Assembly: GCA_937139495.1 (NCBI GenBank)
Contig: CAKZQC010000041.1
Coordinates: 56,178-120,177, forward strand
Reading direction: 5' to 3'
Origin: an uncultured Saprospiraceae bacterium
GTDB taxonomy: Bacteria; Bacteroidota; Bacteroidia; Chitinophagales; Saprospiraceae
DNA: 64,000 bases
Positions 1 to 7,602 of the stretch are shown one piece after another. A program made the position numbers and the translations under genes. Under the pieces are notes generated by a model. It was not told where the DNA came from. It was given only the letters and a program-made list of their open reading frames with translations, and ran no database searches. The first letter of the stretch is position 1. Each line of letters begins with the position of its first letter.

Positions 1-556
1 CATCATTCATGTTAGTAATAAAATGATCGAGGTCTAGACGAGAAAAAACGTGTTGGTCGTCTTCTGTGGGGATTTTTAGGACACTTTCAATAAGTGCATT
101 GGAGGTTTTGACCATCACCCAAACTACGATAGATAGCAAAATCTTGATAATGTAGAGTGGGTAAGTAAAAAAACGAAGAATAGCGGTAGGGTTAATCCTA
201 AAGAATACTTTGGGAATAAATTCCCCAAAAATCAAAACAACAATAGTAGTAACTATGGTAGTCAATAAAACACCAATAGTACTATCACCTATCATATTGT
301 TTGGTATTAGCAGGTTTTTCTCAATATAAGTGCCTGCCAGCATACTCAAAATAACCAACACAATATTGTTGCCGACAAGTGTTGTACCCAAAAACTCCGA
401 AGGTTTATCGACAAGTCCTGCTAATATTTCTCCTCGCTTGCCGCCTTTCTGGCGTTCAAGTTCTACTTTTAGTTTACTAACAGAAATAAAGGCAATCTCA
501 ATGCCTGAAAAAAAACCAGAAGCCAACAGAAAAAAAGTAATGGCAAGTAATTCCAT
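1..556 (-). CDS. CNNM/hemolysin-C family membrane protein, N-terminal part (runs off the left edge)
   Basis: Reading leftward from the ATG at 556, about 185 codons stay open to the window edge. The start MELLAITFFLLASGFFSGIE is the typical opening of the CNNM (DUF21) transmembrane domain, with three or four hydrophobic segments and the family motif LVGNNIVLV near residue 62. CNNM proteins with CBS domains are thought to act in Mg/Co export; GldE of gliding Bacteroidota is a relative. The CBS and CorC_HlyC parts would lie outside the window. It is downstream of lptC on the same strand, a neighbourhood common in Bacteroidota, but here a 248-bp repeat separates them. Whether it is GldE or a generic hemolysin-like protein cannot be settled from this fragment. 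Confidence 0.85.
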   Translation of the reverse strand, partial: MELLAITFFLLASGFFSGIEIAFISVSKLKVELERQKGGKRGEILAGLVDKPSEFLGTTLVGNNIVLVILSMLAGTYIEKNLLIPNNMIGDSTIGVLLTTIVTTIVVLIFGEFIPKVFFRINPTAILRFFTYPLYIIKILLSIVVWVMVKTSNALIESVLKIPTEDDQHVFSRLDLDHFITNMND

Positions 557-651
557 GATATAATTAGACTAGCTAAAATAATAGTGATTAAAAAAATAAG
601 AAAGTGCCAAAGAAACTTTCCAAAAAATGAAGATAACAATAAGTTTGTATT

Positions 652-899
652 AGAGCATGTCTAAGATTATAGTTTTTGATAATTTGTGTATGATTTTTTG
701 GTTAGATGGATGCAACGAACCTTTTAGGGGGAAGTCTCTAGTGGATACTTAGTGGAATGAACCACTAGCGGGTTTTGCATAGGCATAGACTTAGCCTGTC
801 CCAAAGGACGTAGGGGCTATGTAGCAAAAAACAGGCAAAATATAACAGGAAAAGACATTAGAGGTTAGTACAAATTAATATAGTTTTAGACATGTTCTT
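652..899. mobile_element. MITE-like repeat, family 1, copy A (expanded centre)
   Basis: The ends AGAGCATGTCTAAGATTATA (652) and TATAGTTTTAGACATGTTCT (to 899) are inverted copies of each other. Read on the minus strand, the interior matches the two copies near 27.5-28 kb: the blocks GTTATATTTTGCCTGTTTTT and ATACACAAATTATCAAAAA are shared. The centre is longer than in the other copies and carries its own short inverted repeats. No open frame of useful length is present, so it is non-autonomous. The lptC stop codon lies in its right end. No target duplication could be defined. Confidence 0.7.
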
Positions 900-1455
900 A
901 GAACGGGGTATCGACTAGGTTTTTAGATTCCGTTATTCCTTGTACCGAATCGAGCTTCCATTCCGTAAACGACAAATTGGACTCTAGCTTATAGCCTGTT
1001 ATAATTTGGGTAGGAGTAGTAATACGAACAAAGCTATCGGAATAAATTCGTTTTTCTCGTTCATTCCAAATGAGTTCTTTGCCCTCTAGGTGTTCGTTTT
1101 CTATATTCCAGATGTGAATATTATCGCGCAAGTAGAATTTTTGCTCATCAGGATACTGTTCGGCATAATCTGCTAATAGTTTACTAGTTTGATTTTGATT
1201 GTCATCAAAAAAATCAGCACCAATCCCCTCAGGAAATATTTTTTTTGGTTTTGCATAATTATCATCTTTGAGCATAACAGGTGCTTTGATGCGAACCTTG
1301 ACGATGGCAGAGTCACTATATAGTAGTTCTATGCCCGTAGCTCGTTCTATACCAGCTTTGTCTTCCAATTTCAAATCATCTAAATCTTTGACCGTATTGT
1401 CGGTACAAGAGTACAAGCAGCCTATAGCTCCAATAAGTATCCAGTAGTATTTCAT
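898..1455 (-). CDS. lptC: LptC-family LPS export lipoprotein
   Basis: The 185-residue product has a lipoprotein signal with lipobox LYSC (Cys17) and a single LptC-type beta-jellyroll: alternating strands such as YSDSAIVKVRIKAPVM, DNIHIWNIENEHLEGKEL and RIYSDSFVRITTPTQIITG. LptC takes LPS from the LptBFG transporter and passes it to the periplasmic LptA bridge. Length and the position before a CNNM gene are usual for Bacteroidota; anchoring by a lipid instead of a TM helix is common in this phylum. The stop codon TAA (900-898) falls within the terminal repeat of the adjacent mobile repeat, so the last codons may have been set by that insertion. The C-terminus LVDTPF should be compared with relatives. 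Confidence 0.85.
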   Translation of the reverse strand: MKYYWILIGAIGCLYSCTDNTVKDLDDLKLEDKAGIERATGIELLYSDSAIVKVRIKAPVMLKDDNYAKPKKIFPEGIGADFFDDNQNQTSKLLADYAEQYPDEQKFYLRDNIHIWNIENEHLEGKELIWNEREKRIYSDSFVRITTPTQIITGYKLESNLSFTEWKLDSVQGITESKNLVDTPF

Positions 1456-1832
1456 TTGTAGTAGTATTAGTATATAGTAAGACGTGAAAAATGTCTAAAA
1501 GTGTTAGTTTAGTTTGTTGGTACTAATTTATCAGTTTTGTAAACATAATACTATAAGTAAGCATTTAAGGTAGATAACGTATGATTTCGCTTACGAGTGT
1601 AATAGCTAATTAAAAAAAAAGCTAAAAAAAGTAGCAAGAAAAGTTTGACATCTGAATAATTTTATTGACTTTTATAACCAACACGAAGAGGGAATACAAA
1701 ACAAGAGGTAAGAATCAGAGTGGAAGTTATTTCCTTTGTTAGAAGATTAAGTTTGAGTAAGAGTATAGAACTAACTAAGATTAGTTATCTTGTGCTACTA
1801 CTTAAATATTATAAAACACACAAATACAACTT
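1456..1832. other. Intergenic region between divergent lptC and hpf
   Basis: This 377-bp stretch is AT-rich with short A and T runs. It must hold the promoters of both divergent genes, but I see no convincing TAnnTTTG box, no RNA gene and no coding frame. Confidence 0.6.
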
Positions 1833-2129
1833 ATGGAAGTGAGCACACAATCCGTAAATTTTGATGCTGATTCAAAATTATTGGAGTTTATTGACAAACG
1901 ATTAGAGAAATTAGAACACTTTTTTGACAAGATTGTAAGTGTAGATGTCATACTCAAGTTGGAGCAAAATGGACAGGTACAAGACAAGATTGCAGAAATA
2001 AAAATAAATGTTCCTGGTGCAACACTAATAGCTAAAGAGAGTAGCAAATCCTTTGAAGAGTCGATAGATATTAGTGCTACAGCCATGAAGAGACAGTTAA
2101 TTAAGCATAAGGAAAAGATGAAAAAATAA
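1833..2129 (+). CDS. hpf: Ribosome hibernation promoting factor, short HPF/YfiA type
   Basis: The 98-residue protein matches the short HPF fold: N-terminal strand MEVSTQSVNFDADSK, helix LLEFIDKRLEKLEHFF, central strands VDVILKLEQNGQVQDKIAEI and a basic C-terminal helix MKRQLIKHKEKMKK. It binds the 30S decoding region in stationary phase and promotes inactive 100S or 70S ribosomes. It lacks the C-terminal dimerisation domain of long HPF. In many Bacteroidota hpf sits just before the tRNA-tuf-secE-nusG cluster, as here. It ends about 28 bp before the strong promoter region of that cluster. Confidence 0.92.
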   Translation: MEVSTQSVNFDADSKLLEFIDKRLEKLEHFFDKIVSVDVILKLEQNGQVQDKIAEIKINVPGATLIAKESSKSFEESIDISATAMKRQLIKHKEKMKK

Positions 2130-2156
2130 AAAAAATGAATCTTTTTTTTGAAAAAG

Positions 2157-2188
2157 CTTGCAGGAAATAAAAAAGCGTCCTATATTTG
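2157..2188 (+). promoter_or_regulatory. Bacteroidota-type promoter of the tRNA-Thr/tuf cluster
   Basis: TTG (2158-2160) is followed after 20 bp by TATATTTG (2181-2188), matching the Bacteroidota primary-sigma consensus TTG/TTTG, about 17-20 bp, TAnnTTTG. It is 66 bp upstream of the first mature tRNA base, a sensible leader for a stable-RNA and ribosomal operon. This is the clearest promoter in the window. Confidence 0.75.
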
Positions 2189-2254
2189 CAATCGCTAAGA
2201 CAAACGAAGTCTTACAATAGTTCTAAAGAAAATCAAGTGTTACTTTTTTATTTT

Positions 2255-2328
2255 GCCGATATAGCTCAGCTGGCTAGAGCAGCTGATTTGTAATCAGCAG
2301 GTCGTGGGTTCGAGTCCCTCTATCGGCT
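2255..2328 (+). tRNA. tRNA-Thr (anticodon TGT)
   Basis: The acceptor GCCGATA pairs with TATCGGC. The D-arm GCTCAGCTGGCTAGAGC is canonical. The anticodon stem GCTGA/TCAGC encloses loop TTTGTAA, giving anticodon TGT. The T-loop is TTCGAGT. CCA is not encoded. First gene after the promoter at 2157-2188. Confidence 0.95.
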
Positions 2329-2380
2329 CAAAATTTAGAAGACTAGAGCAGTGCCAACAAATTGTTGGTGCTGCCAAGGA

Positions 2381-2463
2381 GGGGGTGCGCCGGAGTTGGA
2401 GAGCCGGGCCAGACTGTAAATCTGGTGACTTCGTCTGAGTAGGTTCGATTCCTACCACCCCCA
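2381..2463 (+). tRNA. tRNA-Tyr (anticodon GTA)
   Basis: The acceptor GGGGGTG pairs with CACCCCC. Anticodon stem CCAGA/TCTGG encloses loop CTGTAAA with anticodon GTA. The long variable arm expected of bacterial tRNA-Tyr (a class II tRNA) is present, and the T-arm is GTAGG/CCTAC. CCA is not encoded. Confidence 0.95.
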
Positions 2464-2498
2464 CTATTTATCCAGAGTAGAACAATTTAAATACAAAA

Positions 2499-2571
2499 GC
2501 GGGAGTAGCTCAGTTGGTAGAGCATTAGCCTTCCAAGCTAACGGTCGCGGGTTCGAGTCTCGTCTCCCGCT
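2499..2571 (+). tRNA. tRNA-Gly (anticodon TCC)
   Basis: The acceptor GCGGGAG pairs with CTCCCGC. Anticodon stem TTAGC/GCTAA encloses loop CTTCCAA with anticodon TCC. D- and T-arms are canonical. Confidence 0.95.
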
Positions 2572-2691
2572 CATTATTTAAATAAGTACTTTGCGAAAGA
2601 AAAAAAGAACAGGATAATTTAGAGGGAATGATTCATTCCCTTTTGTTTTTTGTTCTCAGATGATTGTTATTGGCTTAATACTCAAAAATAA

Positions 2692-2763
2692 GCCAACGTA
2701 GCTCAGGGGTAGAGCACCACCTTGGTAAGGTGGGGGTCGGCAGTTCAATTCTGCTCGTTGGCT
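2692..2763 (+). tRNA. tRNA-Thr (anticodon GGT)
   Basis: The acceptor GCCAACG pairs with CGTTGGC. Anticodon stem CCACC/GGTGG encloses loop TTGGTAA with anticodon GGT. The second threonine tRNA of the cluster, directly before tuf. Confidence 0.95.
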
Positions 2764-2840
2764 CTAATGAAGAGCTGGGTTCAATACAATTACAATTTGT
2801 AACCACTTTATTTCTAACATTTTTAATTACTTGACTAACC

Positions 2841-4034
2841 ATGGCTAAAGAAACGTTCGATCGCTCGAAGCCCCACGTAAATATCGGTACTATCGGTCAC
2901 GTGGATCACGGTAAGACTACTTTGACTGCTGCAATCACAAATGTATTAGCAGATGCAGGTCTTGCTGAGAAAAAAGATTATACATCAATTGATGCAGCTC
3001 CAGAAGAAAAAGAGCGTGGTATCACTATTAATACAGCTCACGTAGAGTATGCGACTGCTAACCGTCACTATGCTCACGTAGATTGTCCAGGTCACGCCGA
3101 TTATGTGAAAAACATGGTAACTGGTGCGGCTCAAATGGACGGAGCTATTCTTGTAGTAGCTGCTACTGATGGACCAATGCCTCAAACTCGTGAGCACATC
3201 TTGCTTGCTCGTCAGGTAGGTGTTCCTGCTATTGTAGTATTTATGAACAAGGTTGACCTTGTTGATGATGAAGAAATGTTGGAATTGGTAGAAATGGAAG
3301 TACGTGAATTGTTGGATTCTTACGAGTTTGACGGTGACAACGCAGCTATCATACCAGGTTCTGCACTTAAAGCATTAGAAGGTGATGCTGCTGGTATCGC
3401 TGCTATCAATGCACTTATGGAAGCTGTAGATACTCAAATTCCATTGCCTCCACGTGATATTGATAAGCCTTTCTTGATGCCTATCGAAGATGTATTCTCT
3501 ATCACAGGTCGTGGTACAGTTGCAACTGGACGTATCGAGCGTGGTGTTATTAACACTGGTGATGCTGTAGAAATCATTGGTTTCATGGAAGATGGTGCTA
3601 AAATCACTTCTACTGTAACTGGTGTAGAGATGTTCCGTAAAATTCTTGACCGTGGTGAAGCTGGTGATAACGCTGGTTTGTTGCTACGTGGTGTAGATAA
3701 AGAAGCTCTAAAAAGAGGAATGGTTATCTGTAAGCCAGGTTCTGTTAAGCCTCATACTAAATTCGCTTGCGAAGTATATGTATTGGGTAAAGATGAAGGT
3801 GGTCGTCACAAACCTTTCTTTAACGGTTATCGCCCACAGTTTTACTTCCGTACAACGGACGTAACTGGTGCTATTGCTCTTCCTGCTAACGTAGAAATGG
3901 TAATGCCAGGTGATAACCTTGCACTAGAAGTTGAATTGATTGCGCCTATCGCTATGGAGGTAGGTTTACGTTTCGCTATCCGTGAGGGTGGTCGTACAGT
4001 AGGTGCAGGTCAAGTAACAAAAATCATCGAATAA
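2841..4034 (+). CDS. tuf: Elongation factor Tu
   Basis: This 397-residue translational GTPase delivers aminoacyl-tRNA to the ribosome. The P-loop GHVDHGKT (19-26), the G3 motif DCPGH and the G4 motif NKVD are intact; the beta-barrel domains contain GRGTVATGRIERG and end GGRTVGAGQVTKIIE. The ATG at 2841 gives the standard MAKETFDRSKPHVNIGTIGH start. It is preceded by four tRNA genes and followed by a hairpin, tRNA-Trp and secE-nusG, the classical tRNA-tufB layout. Codon use is more biased than in the accessory genes, as expected for a highly expressed gene. Confidence 0.99.
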   Translation: MAKETFDRSKPHVNIGTIGHVDHGKTTLTAAITNVLADAGLAEKKDYTSIDAAPEEKERGITINTAHVEYATANRHYAHVDCPGHADYVKNMVTGAAQMDGAILVVAATDGPMPQTREHILLARQVGVPAIVVFMNKVDLVDDEEMLELVEMEVRELLDSYEFDGDNAAIIPGSALKALEGDAAGIAAINALMEAVDTQIPLPPRDIDKPFLMPIEDVFSITGRGTVATGRIERGVINTGDAVEIIGFMEDGAKITSTVTGVEMFRKILDRGEAGDNAGLLLRGVDKEALKRGMVICKPGSVKPHTKFACEVYVLGKDEGGRHKPFFNGYRPQFYFRTTDVTGAIALPANVEMVMPGDNLALEVELIAPIAMEVGLRFAIREGGRTVGAGQVTKIIE

Positions 4035-4075
4035 GAAGCTTTTAATTAGCACATTATTCTAGATACATATTATAA

Positions 4076-4109
4076 GAGGGTTGGACTTGCCAAGGCTTGT
4101 TCAACCCTC
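4076..4109 (+). terminator. Hairpin after tuf (terminator or processing stem)
   Basis: The arms GAGGGTTGGAC and GTTCAACCCTC (one G-T pair) enclose a 12-nt loop. There is no T-run, and tRNA-Trp starts 6 bp later. It is therefore more likely an RNA-processing or partial-termination element than a full terminator. Confidence 0.5.
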
Positions 4110-4114
4110 AAGTT

Positions 4115-4187
4115 ACGGGTGTAGCTCAATTGGCAGAGCATCGGTCTCCAAAACCGAGGGCTGGGGGTTCGAGTCCCTCCACCCGTG
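4115..4187 (+). tRNA. tRNA-Trp (anticodon CCA)
   Basis: The acceptor ACGGGTG pairs with CACCCGT. Anticodon stem TCGGT/ACCGA encloses loop CTCCAAA with anticodon CCA. Its place between tuf and secE is conserved in many bacteria. Confidence 0.95.
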
Positions 4188-4214
4188 CAAATAAATTTTA
4201 GATCGTTTTAAGCT

Positions 4215-4394
4215 ATGGTGCAATATTTTAGAGATAGTTATAGAGAGTTGACACAAAAAGTAACGTGGCCAACATGGACCGAATTGCAAAAAACAACACT
4301 AGTTGTTATTGCTGGGTCTGTATTTTTGGCATGTACCGTGGCTCTTATGGACTTTGTTTGGATCAAACTATTAGGCGTCCTTTACGGAAGCTAG
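4215..4394 (+). CDS. secE: Preprotein translocase subunit SecE
   Basis: A 59-residue frame: the N-terminal amphipathic part MVQYFRDSYRELTQKVTWPT contains the SecE signature VTWPT, followed by TWTELQKTT and one transmembrane helix (about residues 29-50, LVVIAGSVFLACTVALMDFV). This is the minimal one-TM SecE that clamps SecY in the Sec translocon. ATG at 4215 lies 27 bp after tRNA-Trp, and nusG starts 33 bp after the stop. The family match rests on size, motif and invariant gene order. Confidence 0.95.
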   Translation: MVQYFRDSYRELTQKVTWPTWTELQKTTLVVIAGSVFLACTVALMDFVWIKLLGVLYGS

Positions 4395-4427
4395 TCCTAC
4401 ACCTATTTTAGACACAGTAATACAATT

Positions 4428-5003
4428 ATGACTGATAAGAACACAAAATGGTATTGTTTGAGAGTGGTCTCTAACAAAGAACGCAAACTGAAAGAACGTA
4501 TTGACTTAGAGTTGGATCGTAATGAATGGCGAGAAATAGTACCTAATGTGATTGTACCTACCGAAAAAGTCTACAAAATCCGTAATGGAAAAAAAGTAAT
4601 CCAAGAGCGAGTCTTGACTCCAGGTTATATATTTGTAGAGGCATTGGTAAGAAGTACACCGACGGGTATCAAATCAGCCATGAATGGCAATATCTTACAA
4701 GCAATTACCTCTATCAAAGATGTAATACATTTTTTAGGCAAGAAGAATCCTATCGCAATGCGTGACCACGAAATTCACCGAATTTTGAGTCAAGTAGATG
4801 AGTCTTCTGAAAGTGGTGAAGCGTTAGCAGTACCATTTATCGAAGGTGAAGAAGTCAAAGTGACCGATGGTCCTTTCAAAGACTTTATGGGAGTTGTCAA
4901 AGATGTCAATGAAGAGAAGAAGAAACTAAAAATCATTACCAAAGTATTTGGTAGAGAAACAGAAGTAGAGCTTAACTTCATGCAAGTAGAAAAACAATCT
5001 TAA
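4428..5003 (+). CDS. nusG: Transcription termination/antitermination factor NusG
   Basis: The 191-residue protein has an NGN domain (WYCLRVVSNKERKLKERID at the start, TPGYIFVEA in the middle) and a C-terminal KOW domain (IEGEEVKVTDGPFKDFMGVV, about 137-157). NusG binds RNA polymerase and couples it to Rho or to ribosomal protein S10. It is longer than E. coli NusG, with a typical Bacteroidota insertion in the middle. It stands between secE and rplK. Confidence 0.97.
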   Translation: MTDKNTKWYCLRVVSNKERKLKERIDLELDRNEWREIVPNVIVPTEKVYKIRNGKKVIQERVLTPGYIFVEALVRSTPTGIKSAMNGNILQAITSIKDVIHFLGKKNPIAMRDHEIHRILSQVDESSESGEALAVPFIEGEEVKVTDGPFKDFMGVVKDVNEEKKKLKIITKVFGRETEVELNFMQVEKQS

Positions 5004-5070
5004 TAAGTACGCTTATTAAGATTTTTTTAGGTAAAAAATTTAGTCTTATTTTACATAAATAAATCAAGTA

Positions 5071-5523
5071 ATGGCAAAAGAAGTCGAAACGTTTATCAAA
5101 CTTCAAGTAAAAGGAGGACAAGCGAACCCAGCTCCACCAGTAGGCCCAGCATTGGGTGCTAAAGGTGTTAACATCATGGAATTCTGCAAAAGATTTAATG
5201 CAGATACACAAGATAAAATGGGTCAAGTTGTTCCTGTTATCATTACTGTATTCAAGGACAAATCTTTCTCTTTCGTAATCAAAACTACTCCTGCTGCAGT
5301 TCAGTTGCTTCAAGCTGCTGGTCTCAAAGGAGGATCTCCACAGTCTAACCGTCAAAAAGTTGGCTCTGTAACTTGGGATCAAGTTCAAGTGATTGCAGAA
5401 GATAAAATGGCGGATTTAAACGCATTTAAGATGGAGTCTGCTATGAAAATGATTGCTGGTACTGCTAGAAGTATGGGAATCAATGTTAATGGCGACGCTC
5501 CTTGGGATACAGAAGAAGCATAA
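5071..5523 (+). CDS. rplK: 50S ribosomal protein L11
   Basis: The 150-residue protein has the signature PAPPVGPALGAKGVNIMEFC in the N-terminal domain and SMGINVNGDAPWDTEEA at the end. L11 forms the GTPase-associated stalk base with 23S rRNA and is needed for the stringent response. Gene order nusG-rplK-rplA is canonical. Confidence 0.98.
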   Translation: MAKEVETFIKLQVKGGQANPAPPVGPALGAKGVNIMEFCKRFNADTQDKMGQVVPVIITVFKDKSFSFVIKTTPAAVQLLQAAGLKGGSPQSNRQKVGSVTWDQVQVIAEDKMADLNAFKMESAMKMIAGTARSMGINVNGDAPWDTEEA

Positions 5524-5545
5524 ACGAATTAAGTACAAAACATTA

Positions 5546-5578
5546 AGCTCATTTAGAATGACCTCTATTCGATGAGCT
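5546..5578 (+). promoter_or_regulatory. Hairpin in the rplK-rplA spacer
   Basis: AGCTCAT (5546-5552) pairs with ATGAGCT (5572-5578) around a 19-nt loop, 26 bp before the rplA start. It could be an RNA control or processing site; L1 autoregulation is known in this operon elsewhere, but I cannot show an L1-type binding motif here. Confidence 0.3.
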
Positions 5579-5604
5579 AGCAAAAAAATTAATTACCAAT
5601 AACA

Positions 5605-6309
5605 ATGGGAAAAATTAGTAAAAAGAGAGCGGAAGCCCTCAAAAAAATTGAAGCGGACAAGCTTTATTCTCTAGAGGAAGCAATGGCTTTAGTCAAAGAA
5701 GTCAATACTGCGAATTTCGATGCATCTGTTGATTTACATATCCGTTTGGGTGTAGATCCTCGTAAAGCAGACCAAAATCTTCGTGGCACGATTACGTTGC
5801 CACACGGTACTGGTAAGGACAAGAAGGTATTAGCCTTATGTACGCCAGACAAAGAAGAAGAGGCTAAAGCTGCTGGTGCCGATTTTGTAGGATTGGACGA
5901 GTATTTGGCCAAAATGCAAGATGGCTGGCTAGAGATGGATGTAATCGTAGCAATGGCAAATGTAATGCCGAAGCTCGGTCGTTTGGGTAGAGTATTAGGA
6001 CCTCGTGGTTTGATGCCTAACCCTAAGTCTGGTACAGTAGTTACTGCTGGTCAGAGTATCGGAGACGCAATTTCAGCTATCAAGAAAGGTAAAACATCTT
6101 TCCGTGTAGATAAATTTGGAATTGTACACACTCCAGTAGGTCGTGTGTCTTTTACTGCAGAAAAATTGATAGATAATGCTAAAGAAGTACTATCTACACT
6201 CAGTAAAATGAAGCCTTCTTCTGCTAAAGGAACATACGTCAAAAGTATCACTACTGCAAGCACTCAAAGTGTTGGTGTTCCAATTACAACTAAGGCAGTT
6301 AAAGTCTAA
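5605..6309 (+). CDS. rplA: 50S ribosomal protein L1
   Basis: The 234-residue protein contains the L1 signature MPKLGRLGRVLGPRGLMPNP (about 121-140) and the RNA-binding N-terminal segment NFDASVDLHIRLGVDPRKAD. L1 forms the mobile stalk at the E site and is a translational repressor of its own operon in other bacteria. Standard length and start. Confidence 0.98.
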   Translation: MGKISKKRAEALKKIEADKLYSLEEAMALVKEVNTANFDASVDLHIRLGVDPRKADQNLRGTITLPHGTGKDKKVLALCTPDKEEEAKAAGADFVGLDEYLAKMQDGWLEMDVIVAMANVMPKLGRLGRVLGPRGLMPNPKSGTVVTAGQSIGDAISAIKKGKTSFRVDKFGIVHTPVGRVSFTAEKLIDNAKEVLSTLSKMKPSSAKGTYVKSITTASTQSVGVPITTKAVKV

Positions 6310-6349
6310 CCGCTACCTATCATTGACAAGCTTAAAAAATTAAAATATA

Positions 6350-6886
6350 ATGACAAAAGCGCAAAAAACAGTAGCAATAGATGAACTAGCAGAGCAATTC
6401 GCAGATGCTAAGTACTTCTATTTGACAGATTGCTCTGAGCTAACTGTTGAAAAAATAAATAATATTAGAAGAGCTGGCTACGAGCAAGGCATTCAAATTA
6501 AAGTAGTTAAGAATACTTTGATTAAGAAAGCTCTTGAGAAAGCTGCTACTTCTAACGAAGAAAACTACGAAGATCTATACGGTTCGCTTAAAGGTGCTTC
6601 TGCACTTATGTTCTCTGAACATGGCAACGCTCCTGCTAAACTTATCAAAAAGTTTAGAGAAAACTTTGATAAGCCTATCCTTAAGGCTGCGTTTATCGAG
6701 TCGGAAGTATATGTAGGTGATGACCAACTGGAGAATCTAGTGAACATCAAATCTAAAGAAGATTTGATTGGTGATGTAATCATGTTACTTCAGTCTCCTA
6801 TCAAAAATGTTATTGGGTCTCTTCAGTCTGGTGGCAACACTTTGTCTGGATTGCTTAAAGCATTGGAAGAAAGAGCTGAAGCATAA
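6350..6886 (+). CDS. rplJ: 50S ribosomal protein L10
   Basis: The 178-residue protein begins with the L10 globular domain (KYFYLTDCSELTVEKINNIR, VVKNTLIKKALEKA) and ends in a long helix that carries L12 dimers (SGLLKALEERAEA). It is the base of the L7/L12 stalk. rplL follows after 130 bp. Confidence 0.97.
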   Translation: MTKAQKTVAIDELAEQFADAKYFYLTDCSELTVEKINNIRRAGYEQGIQIKVVKNTLIKKALEKAATSNEENYEDLYGSLKGASALMFSEHGNAPAKLIKKFRENFDKPILKAAFIESEVYVGDDQLENLVNIKSKEDLIGDVIMLLQSPIKNVIGSLQSGGNTLSGLLKALEERAEA

Positions 6887-7016
6887 ATATAACAGTTGTT
6901 CGTTACAAACAACATATTATCCTGAAACGGTGTAATTGCTTCCACTTTTATACCCTTTCGTATTAATAACTTTTTTGAGAAAATTATTGTCTTAGACATT
7001 TAAAACAAACAACAAA

Positions 7017-7391
7017 ATGGCTGATTTGAAAGAATTCGCAGAACAACTAGTAAACCTAACAGTTAAGGAAGTAAAAGAACTTGCTGATATTTTGAAAGAC
7101 GAGTATGGCATCGAGCCTGCTGCTGCTGCTGTATCTATGGTTGCTGGCGGTGGAGCTGGAGCTGAAGCTGCTGCTGAGCAGACTGAATTTGATGTAATCT
7201 TGAAATCTGCAGGTGCTGCTAAATTGAAAGTAGTAAAAGAGATCAAAAACTTGCTTGGTGTAGGTTTGAAAGAAGCTAAAGAATTAGTTGACGGTGCTCC
7301 TGGTGCTGTTAAAACTGCTATAGCGAAAGAAGAAGCAGAAAGTATCAAATCTGCTCTAGAAGCAGTAGGTGCTGAAGTAGAGTTGAAATAA
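7017..7391 (+). CDS. rplL: 50S ribosomal protein L7/L12
   Basis: The 124-residue protein has an N-terminal dimerisation helix pair (ADLKEFAEQLVNLTVKEVKE), an Ala/Gly-rich hinge (residues about 38-56) and the C-terminal factor-binding domain with KNLLGVGLKEAKELVDGAP. It recruits translational GTPases. All family marks and length are normal. Confidence 0.98.
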   Translation: MADLKEFAEQLVNLTVKEVKELADILKDEYGIEPAAAAVSMVAGGGAGAEAAAEQTEFDVILKSAGAAKLKVVKEIKNLLGVGLKEAKELVDGAPGAVKTAIAKEEAESIKSALEAVGAEVELK

Positions 7392-7453
7392 TTTATATAG
7401 GGCAATGGATTGGGACTAGTATCCTTTACATACCTATGCTTTCAGCAATAAGT

Positions 7454-7487
7454 ATAGGCTTAGTTACATTAATGTAGCTAAGCCTAT
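7454..7487 (+). promoter_or_regulatory. 34-bp inverted repeat between rplL and rpoB (candidate attenuator)
   Basis: ATAGGCTTAG (7454-7463) is inverted as CTAAGCCTAT (7478-7487), and the centre TACATTAATGTA is itself palindromic, so nearly the whole 34 bp can fold into one stem. No T-run follows. A partial terminator between rplL and rpoB is known in E. coli, and this element occupies the same place. Confidence 0.55.
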
Positions 7488-7602
7488 TCATCGTCTTAAT
7501 ATTTGACATCTCAAGCAATCGCTTTTGTCGCCTATATCGTGTCGCTTTGTTCTCAAGCAACCAACATTCACAGGCGTTTATAAACTTAGTAAATACAGCT
7601 TC

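Noticed and set aside
7525..7602. N-terminal extension of RpoB
   Set aside because: It begins with TTG and encodes residues not seen in RpoB; the ATG at 7603 gives the usual length.
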